Shown piece by piece: positions 54,141 to 60,786 of a stretch of 60,786 nucleotides of DNA (positions are counted from its first letter, which is position 1; the number at the start of each line of letters is the position of its first letter). Under the pieces are notes generated by a model that was not told the DNA's origin, made no database searches, and saw only the letters and a list, made by a program, of their open reading frames with translations. The position numbers and the translations under genes were made by a program. Source of the DNA: an uncultured Lachnospiraceae bacterium (GTDB lineage Bacteria > Bacillota > Clostridia > Lachnospirales > Lachnospiraceae); NCBI GenBank assembly GCA_947629585.1, contig CANREH010000006.1, forward strand, positions 1 through 60,786. The letters run 5' to 3'.

Positions 54141-54193
54141 GGAAGTTTAGTAACAGTTCAGCTATCAGCTCGATTTGGCGGAGGAAAAAGAAA

Positions 54194-54871
54194 ATGGCAT
54201 TTAAGTTAGACAGTGTTGTACCCTGGGGCAGAAATATGGAAGAATACAGGCTGATGTTTCAATTAGACGATAGGGATATGTCAAAGAAGATTGCAGGATT
54301 TGGCGATGGCCCGGCCTGTTTTAATTATGAGATGACGGAAAGAAATGGAGATGTAACTTCCTTTGATTTGATCTATCAGTTTTCAAAAGAAGAGATAGAA
54401 AAGCGGATTGAGGAAGTCCGCATTACAGTCATGCAGCAAATGCGGGAAAATAAAGATCATTATGTATGGAAACACATTAGAAATTTAGAAGAACTTGAAA
54501 ATATCCGGATGTCTGCCATGAGAAGGTTTTTGTCTGATTATGAAAAGGGAAAAAAGGAAGGACGTTATGTATTTCATGAACTGCCTCATCGATTACCCTA
54601 TGAGGTGGATTATTTTGATATTGGATTAAGTTCGCATTTCCTGTTAATGTATACTTCATTAGGATATGATTTTCACATTGCTTCCATGACAGAAATGCTC
54701 AGGGTGTGTAAAGAAATCAGGATTTTCCCGATGGTAGATTTAGATGCTAATAAGACAGACTTAATTGGGAACGTTATAAGTTATTTCCAAAAGGATTACA
54801 CTGTGGAAATTGTTAAGACAGAATACGAATTTCAAAAAGGAGATAACAAATTACTGATTATCAGAAAATAA
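54194..54871 (+). CDS. Methyltransferase-like protein (Ter cluster)
   Basis: 225 residues. GFGDGPACFNYE resembles SAM-binding motif I, VTSFDLIYQF an acidic second loop, and FDIGLSSHFLLMYTSLGYDFH and MLRVCKEIRIFPMVDL the post-motif strand-helix region of a class I SAM methyltransferase. The first 60 residues have no motif. ATG 54194 follows GGAGG; an earlier in-frame start at 54125 is inside the repeat. Possibly modifies the product of the PRTase/lyase module. Substrate unknown. Confidence 0.68.
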   Translation: MAFKLDSVVPWGRNMEEYRLMFQLDDRDMSKKIAGFGDGPACFNYEMTERNGDVTSFDLIYQFSKEEIEKRIEEVRITVMQQMRENKDHYVWKHIRNLEELENIRMSAMRRFLSDYEKGKKEGRYVFHELPHRLPYEVDYFDIGLSSHFLLMYTSLGYDFHIASMTEMLRVCKEIRIFPMVDLDANKTDLIGNVISYFQKDYTVEIVKTEYEFQKGDNKLLIIRK

Positions 54872-54910
54872 CCTGTGAGCTGCCCTTGTTGTTAGAAAGT
54901 GAAGGAACGG

Positions 54911-57160
54911 ATGTTTGAGCATAAAAAAATAAAAAATCTTTCGGATTTCTACAAAGAGATGAAGGAAAGAGAAGAAAAAGGGGTTTATTTTTACCGGATT
55001 TGTGGTTATAATGAAACCGTAGGGGAGTTTATCCGGGCCTATTATGATATGGCAAGGCGTTCCGGCGTAGTGATAGAAGGAAAGATCCCAAATCCCAGCC
55101 GGGAGAATTTAGCTTATTATGAGGAAATTCTTGGCATGGATTTCCGGCTGGAAAAAGCATTTCTTTCGAATCGTTTGGGAAAATGGCTGCCGAGGCTTTC
55201 CGGCTATCAGAAAGAAGCGTTATCGGAAGCAGTCTATGATACTCTGATGCGCCTTCGGAATGCGGGAAAAAATGATGGAATGCTTAAGAATGCTTATATT
55301 AAATTTATGTGCTGGTTATACTATAAATTTGAAAGAATTGTAAGCTGTCTTGGGGAGAATTCGGTTCCTAAAATTTTATATGAAGGCAGTGTAAGCAGCT
55401 ATGAGCTGTTAATGCTGTCTGTACTATCCCGCACGGGCTGCGATATTGTCCTGTTGGAATATCAGGGGGATGGGGCTTATTTAAAAGAAGATCCGGCGTC
55501 TTTGCTGTCTGATTTGTTTTCTATGGAAGGGCTTATGCCGTTCACGGCGGATTTCAGTTTAAAAAAGCTGCGGGAACGTATGCAGGAGGAGCTTTTTTAT
55601 GAAAGGATTTACGGAGGGGATACCGGGCTTTTGCAGAATACCAATGCGTGGATTACAGGGAATGGTTTTTCGGATATTTTAACAGAGCCGGGTAAGCGGG
55701 GAACGGATTTAAGGTATTTTTATAATTGTTTTTTAAGAATTGTCGGCGTGGAAGATAAAATTTCCTATCCGGCGGATCTGTATAAGCTTCAAAAAGAACT
55801 GAAAAACAGGAAAAGAAATCTGGTGGCTGCCGAAAAGGAGCTGCCTGTTCCGACGCCGCAGGAAATCGCAGGAATTCGGCGCGGAAATGGTGCAAAAATA
55901 GAAAATTTGATTTCTGATTTAGCCGCCAATATTACCTGCAGCGCAGGCAGTGTATTGCCGCGGATTATGAAAAAAGCCTTTGTGGATCTGATGCTGGAAG
56001 AAGCAGGGGCAGGAAAGGTATCGTCAGGCCGTCTGACAAAGAAAGCCGTTTATTTGCTATGCTGGTTAAACCGTTATAAGGAGGCGCTTTTTAAACAGTG
56101 GAAAATGCCGGAAATCGGCTGTTTCCTTTATCTTGGCGGCTGTAATAATGAGGAGGAAGCATTCTTCCTTCGTTTCCTTGCCAGGCTTCCGGCGGATGTG
56201 CTGATTTTAGTTCCGGATTTACAAAAATCCTGCGTGTTAAAGGATAAAAATTTATATGAGATTCATTATGGCGAAAGCTTGGAGCTTTCTTCTTTCCCGA
56301 TGGAAAGTTCCGTGCTTCAGGCGGGGACGGCTGCTTACCATGCGGAGCGGGAACTGGATTCCTCTCTGTATGAGGGTTCCGGGCTTTACCGGAATATGCA
56401 GTATGACAGGGCGGTTTCGGTAACGCTTAAGACCATGTATGAGGAAATTAAGCTGTTATGGGATCAGGAGGTTGTGTACCGCAGTTATTTTGAAATATTG
56501 GATAAAACAGTCCATATCCCGGTGATCTGCGCCAAGATTTCCGGCGTGGATACAGAGAAAAATTCCCAGTATTTTGCGGCAGTCAGGAAGTTAATAACGG
56601 AGGATACCTTTGTTATAAAAAAAGCGCCGTATCTTTTAAAGCCAGCGGTCAATGCGGCGCCGTTTTTAAAAAACAGGAAATTACAGCGGGATAAAATTAA
56701 AAAAGATCCCGGTTATTCCTATGGAATGTTAAGGGAAGAAAGGCAGGAATATATTTTAGATAAACTGCAGCTTTTACTGGATCAGGAAATTATCAAAGGC
56801 ACCTTCCAGAATGGAATGGAATATGCCATTACAGCGGCCGTATTGCGCCTGCCAAAAGAAATCCTGCGCCTGATACAGAAATTTGATTTTACGAAAAAAA
56901 ATCCCAAGCTTATTTACATCCATGCCGCGGAGACACAGGCGTCCTTAGAGGACAGCATTTTAACGGCATTTTTAAATTTGATCGGGTTTGATATTTTAGT
57001 TTTTGTTCCGACCGGGTATCAGTCGGTAGAACAGTATTTTCAGAAAAATATTATGGAAGAACACCAGATTGGAGAGTACCGCTATGATCTGCAGGTTCCG
57101 GATTTTGATAAGGGATCTGCATGGTATGATAAATTATTCAGGAGAGGAAGGGAAAGATAA
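54911..57160 (+). CDS. YceG-like Ter biosynthetic-module protein
   Basis: About 749 residues. Matches the YceG family of the Ter cluster (not the lytic transglycosylase MltG, sometimes also named YceG): RICGYNETVGEFIRAYYDMARR, IPNPSRENLAYYEEIL, LSGYQKEALSEAVYDTLMRLRNAGKN, LYEGSVSSYELLMLSVLSRTG. It has no recognised enzyme motif and is considered a putative component of the Ter biosynthetic module. ATG 54911 is preferred with GAAGGAA close upstream; GTG 54899 is an alternative. It is 36 nt before telA. Confidence 0.85.
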   Translation: MFEHKKIKNLSDFYKEMKEREEKGVYFYRICGYNETVGEFIRAYYDMARRSGVVIEGKIPNPSRENLAYYEEILGMDFRLEKAFLSNRLGKWLPRLSGYQKEALSEAVYDTLMRLRNAGKNDGMLKNAYIKFMCWLYYKFERIVSCLGENSVPKILYEGSVSSYELLMLSVLSRTGCDIVLLEYQGDGAYLKEDPASLLSDLFSMEGLMPFTADFSLKKLRERMQEELFYERIYGGDTGLLQNTNAWITGNGFSDILTEPGKRGTDLRYFYNCFLRIVGVEDKISYPADLYKLQKELKNRKRNLVAAEKELPVPTPQEIAGIRRGNGAKIENLISDLAANITCSAGSVLPRIMKKAFVDLMLEEAGAGKVSSGRLTKKAVYLLCWLNRYKEALFKQWKMPEIGCFLYLGGCNNEEEAFFLRFLARLPADVLILVPDLQKSCVLKDKNLYEIHYGESLELSSFPMESSVLQAGTAAYHAERELDSSLYEGSGLYRNMQYDRAVSVTLKTMYEEIKLLWDQEVVYRSYFEILDKTVHIPVICAKISGVDTEKNSQYFAAVRKLITEDTFVIKKAPYLLKPAVNAAPFLKNRKLQRDKIKKDPGYSYGMLREERQEYILDKLQLLLDQEIIKGTFQNGMEYAITAAVLRLPKEILRLIQKFDFTKKNPKLIYIHAAETQASLEDSILTAFLNLIGFDILVFVPTGYQSVEQYFQKNIMEEHQIGEYRYDLQVPDFDKGSAWYDKLFRRGRER

Positions 57161-57195
57161 AAAATAATTTTCAGAGAAAGGAGAAAAGTCAATTC

Positions 57196-58335
57196 ATGGG
57201 ACTTAATTTTAACAAACCAGCCGGGGACATGCCTGCTCCGGCGGAGGAAAAGAAGGAACTGGAAATCGCGGAATCGTATGACATTACTGCCGACAGGGAG
57301 GAGATGAACAGGCAGTACGTCGGTTCTGCCGAGGTAGATGCTCTGGCAGGCAAGCTGGAAGTGTATAATCTTGAGAGCATTGTTTCTTTTGGGAGCGAGG
57401 TGGCGGAGGAAATTTCCAAAGCGTCGGATGTGGTATTAAACAGCATGAATATGTCGCAGCTTGACGATTCCAGCGCGATGTTAAATTCACTTGCGAAAAT
57501 CATGTCCAAATTTGATATCGAAGAAATTAAGGAAAAGCAGGGCTTTCTGGATAAGCTGTTTGGAAATGCGAAAAAGCAGTTAGAGAAAATCCTTGCAAAA
57601 TATCAGACGATGGGCGGGGAAGTGGATAAGATCTATGTGCAGTTAAAGCAGTATGAATCCGAAATCAAGCAGTCGAACCGGAAACTGGAGCAGATGTTTG
57701 ACGCCAATGTTAATTATTATCATGAGCTGGTAAAATATATCCTTGCCGGGGAGCAGGGCTGTAAGGAGCTGGAAACCTATATCGCACAGCGGAAAGCGGA
57801 TATGGAGGCAAGCGGGGACAATTCCATCCAGTTTGAGATTACGAGCTTAGAGCAGGCCCTGATGATGTTAGAGCAGAGGACGCAGGATCTCAGGACGGCG
57901 GAAAATGTCGCCATGCAGTCTATCCCGATGATTAAGACGATGGCTTTCAGCAATATGAACCTTGTCAGGAAAATCAATTCGGCATTTATTGTCACGCTTC
58001 CTGTCTTTAAGCAGTCTATCGCGCAGGCCATGATGTTAAAAAGGCAGAGGGTGCAGGCGGAAGCGATGTCGGCGCTGGATGAAAAGACCAATGAAATGCT
58101 GATTAAAAATGCAAAGAATACCGTAGAACAGTCCAAAATGACGGCAAGGCTTGCGTCGGGAAGCTCTATCAAAGCGGATACGCTGGAAACAACCTGGAGA
58201 ACAATCGTAAACGGTATTGAAGAGACGAAGCAGATTCAGGAAAATGCGAGAAGGCAGCGCATAGAGGATCAGGAAAAGCTTAACAATATCAAGGAGGAGT
58301 TTAACAGGATGTACCATATGCCAAATAAAAAATAA
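57196..58335 (+). CDS. telA: TelA family toxic anion resistance protein
   Basis: 379 residues, predicted all-helical, no TM segments. The TelA/KlaA family is seen as [21 protein letters not shown] and [33 protein letters not shown]. Associated with tellurite and other envelope/toxic-anion stress; precise biochemistry is unknown, but it works with TerD proteins at the membrane periphery. AAAGGAG precedes the ATG. It precedes three TerD genes in the same direction with 15-25-nt gaps. Confidence 0.9.
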   Translation: MGLNFNKPAGDMPAPAEEKKELEIAESYDITADREEMNRQYVGSAEVDALAGKLEVYNLESIVSFGSEVAEEISKASDVVLNSMNMSQLDDSSAMLNSLAKIMSKFDIEEIKEKQGFLDKLFGNAKKQLEKILAKYQTMGGEVDKIYVQLKQYESEIKQSNRKLEQMFDANVNYYHELVKYILAGEQGCKELETYIAQRKADMEASGDNSIQFEITSLEQALMMLEQRTQDLRTAENVAMQSIPMIKTMAFSNMNLVRKINSAFIVTLPVFKQSIAQAMMLKRQRVQAEAMSALDEKTNEMLIKNAKNTVEQSKMTARLASGSSIKADTLETTWRTIVNGIEETKQIQENARRQRIEDQEKLNNIKEEFNRMYHMPNKK

Positions 58336-58354
58336 TTTTCAGGGAGGTAGAAAA

Positions 58355-58936
58355 ATGCCGATTAATTTATCAAAAGGACAGAAAGTGGATTTAACAAAGG
58401 GGAATCCGGGATTAAAAAAGATTATGGTTGGCCTGGGATGGGATGTCAACGCCTTTGATTCCGGATCGGATTTTGATTTGGATGCAGCCGCTTTTATGGC
58501 AGGGGATAACGGGAAATGCCCGACCGAGAAGGAATTTATTTTCTATGGACATTTAGAGCATGAAAGCGGCGCCGTGAAACATATGGGGGATAACCGGACC
58601 GGAGAAGGAGAAGGGGATGACGAACAGATTTTAGTCGATCTTACCAAGATACCGACGAATATTTCCAAAATTGCATTTACGGTAACGATTTATGATGCGG
58701 AAAGCCGGAGGCAGAATTTCGGGCAGGTTTCCAATTCGTTTATCCGGATTGTCGATGAAGAATCCGGGAGGGAGCTGATCCATTATGATCTGGGGGAGGA
58801 TTTCTCGATTGAAACGGCGATTGTGGTCGGCGAGCTTTATAAACATAATGGGGAATGGAAATTTAACGCGATTGGCAGCGGGTTCCAGGGAGGGCTTGCG
58901 GCCATCTGCGGCCATTATGGAATTGATGCAGAATAG
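58355..58936 (+). CDS. TerD family Ca2+-binding stress protein, paralogue 1
   Basis: 193 residues. Calcium-binding motifs visible: [14 protein letters not shown] and [10 protein letters not shown], which bind two Ca2+ in TerD structures; N-terminal [26 protein letters not shown] is typical. GGGAGG SD. TerD proteins have been found to oligomerise and are linked to stress, phage and colicin tolerance; here part of a set of three. Confidence 0.93.
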   Translation: MPINLSKGQKVDLTKGNPGLKKIMVGLGWDVNAFDSGSDFDLDAAAFMAGDNGKCPTEKEFIFYGHLEHESGAVKHMGDNRTGEGEGDDEQILVDLTKIPTNISKIAFTVTIYDAESRRQNFGQVSNSFIRIVDEESGRELIHYDLGEDFSIETAIVVGELYKHNGEWKFNAIGSGFQGGLAAICGHYGIDAE

Positions 58937-58951
58937 AAAGGAGAACAAGCT

Positions 58952-59533
58952 ATGCCAGTGAGTTTGAAAAAAGGACAGAAAGTAAGTATCACGAAGGATA
59001 ATCCGGGATTATCGAAGGTTGTGGTAGGCTTAGGATGGGATGTGAACCAGTTTGATACCGGAGGAGATTTTGATCTGGATACGGCGGCATTTCTGCTTAC
59101 GGAATCAGGAAAGGTATCGCGTTCGGAGGATTTTGTATTTTTCGGAAATCTGGAACATCCGTCAGGGAGCGTAAAGCATTTAGGGGATAACCGAACCGGG
59201 GCAGGCGACGGGGATGATGAGCAGATCAAAATTGATCTTGCAAAGATTCCGGCAGAGATTACAAAGATTGCCTTTACCGTGACGATTTATGAGGCGGAAG
59301 CAAGAAATCAGAATTTCGGACAGGTTAACAATGCGTTTATCCGGATCGTGAATGAGGAGACGGAAGAAGAGCTTCTGCGCTATGATCTGGGAGAGGATTT
59401 TTCGATTGAGACGGCGATCGTTTTCGGAGAGCTGTATAAGCATGGAAATGAATGGAAATTTAACGCCATCGGCAGCGGCTACCAGGGAGGGCTCGCCGCA
59501 TTGTGCGGAAATTACGGCGTGGATGTAGAGTAA
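58952..59533 (+). CDS. TerD family Ca2+-binding stress protein, paralogue 2
   Basis: 193 residues, about 70% like the preceding gene. Acidic motifs [15 protein letters not shown] and [10 protein letters not shown] are intact, so it should bind Ca2+. AAAGGAG SD. Tandem duplication with the previous gene is obvious, including the end [17 protein letters not shown]. Confidence 0.93.
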   Translation: MPVSLKKGQKVSITKDNPGLSKVVVGLGWDVNQFDTGGDFDLDTAAFLLTESGKVSRSEDFVFFGNLEHPSGSVKHLGDNRTGAGDGDDEQIKIDLAKIPAEITKIAFTVTIYEAEARNQNFGQVNNAFIRIVNEETEEELLRYDLGEDFSIETAIVFGELYKHGNEWKFNAIGSGYQGGLAALCGNYGVDVE

Positions 59534-59557
59534 GAGAAAGGGAAAAGGGGATAAGTG

Positions 59558-60145
59558 ATGTCAGTCAGTTTGAAAAAAGGACAAAAGGTAAGTTTAACAA
59601 AGGATCATGCAGGGCTTTCCAATATTATGGTTGGTCTTGGCTGGGATGAGGTAAAGCAGAAAAGGGGATTTTTCGCCCTGAAGCAGAGTGCGATAGACTG
59701 CGACGCTTCGGCGATCTGCCTGCAGAACGGGCATGTCAGGGATAACAGTGACGTTGTATTCTTTGGAAATCTGCGCCATAAATCCGGCAGCATCCAGCAT
59801 ATGGGCGATAACCTGACCGGAGCCGGGGACGGAGATGATGAGCAGATTTTAATTGAGCTTAACAAAGTCCCTGCGGAATATGACCGGATTGTGATTGTCG
59901 TCAACATCTATCAGGCTGTCCAGAGGAAGCAGCATTTTGGGATGATTGAAAATGCGTTTATCCGTTTGGTGGACGGAAGGAATAACCAGGAAATGTGCAA
60001 GTACAATTTGACCGATGATTATTCCGGCATGACTGCCCTGATTTTCGGAGAGGTTTACAGGCATAACGGGGAGTGGAAATTTAATGCCATAGGACAGGGA
60101 ACGACCGATCCGGGGCTTGGCGAGCTGGTAAAAAGGTTCAGTTAA
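59558..60145 (+). CDS. TerD family protein, divergent paralogue 3
   Basis: 195 residues. Same N-terminus ([26 protein letters not shown]), but the first acidic loop is replaced by an insertion KQKRGFFALKQSAIDCDASAI, leaving only D-x-D of the DFDLD motif; the second loop [10 protein letters not shown] is retained. It also loses the TAI-like C-terminal tail of the other two. ATG 59558 after AAAAGGGG; a GTG directly before it is in frame. Probably altered Ca2+ binding. Confidence 0.9.
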   Translation: MSVSLKKGQKVSLTKDHAGLSNIMVGLGWDEVKQKRGFFALKQSAIDCDASAICLQNGHVRDNSDVVFFGNLRHKSGSIQHMGDNLTGAGDGDDEQILIELNKVPAEYDRIVIVVNIYQAVQRKQHFGMIENAFIRLVDGRNNQEMCKYNLTDDYSGMTALIFGEVYRHNGEWKFNAIGQGTTDPGLGELVKRFS

Positions 60146-60163
60146 ATAAGTGGAGGTACTGTT

Positions 60164-60786
60164 TTGAAATCAGAAGAACAAAGTAAAATAGGGGAAAAAG
60201 AGTCTTTTGAAGGGCTTTCTGATGCACAGGTTAAGGAATCGAGAGAAAAATACGGCTCCAATGAAATTCCGGATTCGGAACCGACGACGTTCTGGGAAGA
60301 ATTTAAGGAGACATTCGGTGATCCGATGATCCGGATTCTGCTTGCCATAGCTGCCCTGATGATTGTGATGTTTTTCTTCGGCTATGCGGAGATTTATGAG
60401 CCGCTTGGCACAATTATCGCCGTTTTGATTGTTGCGACGGTATCGGCAAAGACCGGAGTGGCAAGCGATACGAAATACCGCGAGTTAAAGGAAAGCACAA
60501 AAAAAGATGAATGTAAAGTATACAGAAACGGGAAGGTTGCCGTCATTGAAGTGGATTCTGTTGTAGTCGGCGATAAGGTGCTGCTTCAGTCCGGGGATAA
60601 AATCCCTGCCGATGGCATTTTGGTTTCCGGTTATTTAAGCGTGGACAACTCTGCCTTAAACGGAGAATCGGAGGAATGTAAAAAGACGGCTGCGGACGCT
60701 TCCTTTACAATGGCGGAGGAAATTACGGGAGATACCTTTGTGGACAGGCATTCCCTGTTCCGCGGGGCGGTCGTGTTTGACGGCGA
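60164..60786 (+). CDS. Cation-transporting P-type ATPase (5' part, runs off window)
   Basis: TTG start at 60164 with GGAGGT 6 nt upstream. The 207 residues in view are the N-terminal part of a Ca2+-type P-type ATPase: LSDAQVKESREKYGSNEIPDS (the amphipathic P-ATPase N domain), TM1-TM2 (MIRILLAIAALMIVMFFFG ... LGTIIAVLIVATVSA), and the actuator domain with SGDKIPADG and NSALNGESEECKK (the TGES-like position reads NGES). It may pump Ca2+ and thereby tie to Ca2+-binding TerD. The rest lies beyond 60786. Confidence 0.88.
   Translation, partial: MKSEEQSKIGEKESFEGLSDAQVKESREKYGSNEIPDSEPTTFWEEFKETFGDPMIRILLAIAALMIVMFFFGYAEIYEPLGTIIAVLIVATVSAKTGVASDTKYRELKESTKKDECKVYRNGKVAVIEVDSVVVGDKVLLQSGDKIPADGILVSGYLSVDNSALNGESEECKKTAADASFTMAEEITGDTFVDRHSLFRGAVVFDG

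Noticed and set aside
60164-60786. Magnesium-type P-ATPase
   Set aside because: Visible sequence fits the Ca2+-type group by overall pattern but later ion-binding helices are outside the window, so ion specificity is not claimed.

Overview
The window looks like chromosomal DNA of an anaerobic, gut-type Clostridium-cluster/Lachnospiraceae Firmicute. Evidence: strong GGAGG ribosome-binding sites, TTGACA/TATAAT promoters, a PerR plus reverse-rubrerythrin plus flavodiiron oxygen-defence set, a long-form HPF next to SecA and a frameshifted RF2, a CvfB-type S1 protein and a DUF3877-like protein. The genus cannot be read from the sequence. I see no rRNA, tRNA, CRISPR array, phage or full insertion sequence.

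Layout. 1-2.1 kb: a Fic remnant, a short-chain dehydrogenase and a protein of unknown function carrying a GGADGPTSIF motif. 2.2-6.5 kb: a surface-glycan group (nucleotide-sugar epimerase, GT4, a minus-strand GT-like protein, GT2). 6.5-9.1 kb: M20 amidohydrolase and a MATE exporter. 9.3-12.4 kb: an AT-rich two-gene island, a small HEPN-like protein followed by an 880-residue protein with two P-loop NTPase modules (KGGVGR type plus a second one). It is the best candidate here for a little-described conflict system. It is followed at once by a promoter and a striking nested array of three covarying hairpins (12477-12618) that leads into a flavodiiron gene. 13.9-22.6 kb: housekeeping genes (cvfB-like, acyl-ACP thioesterase, RidA, CPBP protease, hpf, secA, prfB, cheW-like), with a DnaA-box cluster and AT-rich tract between the CPBP gene and hpf. 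22.8-26.5 kb: hom, lysC, perR, rubrerythrin, the last two sharing one operator sequence. 26.6-41.1 kb: a chemoreceptor, a second MATE protein, fructosamine kinase-like, NSS transporter, GNAT, BioY with a divergent acyl-CoA-synthetase-like gene, a PurF-like protein lacking the glutaminase cysteine, an ABC exporter, a PuuD-like amidase, an Spx/ArsC protein, a polysaccharide deacetylase and DUF3877. 41.1-48.8 kb: an alpha-galactoside locus (AraC regulator, secreted GH97, cytoplasmic GH36, secreted esterase-like protein). 48.9-60.8 kb: a Ter stress cluster: TRSP/PELOTA phosphoribosyltransferases, an HpcH/HpaI-type lyase, a methyltransferase-like protein, YceG, TelA, three TerD paralogues and a P-type ATPase that runs off the end.

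Four repeat or structured-element families stand out between genes: a 174-bp MITE-like element with 17-bp terminal inverted repeats (two copies); a ~132-bp element (two copies in opposite orientation); a GGGGCTGTCGC hairpin present three times, each time between convergent genes, so probably a mobile bidirectional terminator; and the hairpin array after the two-gene island. Gene names rest on recognisable motifs and context only; no database search was possible.
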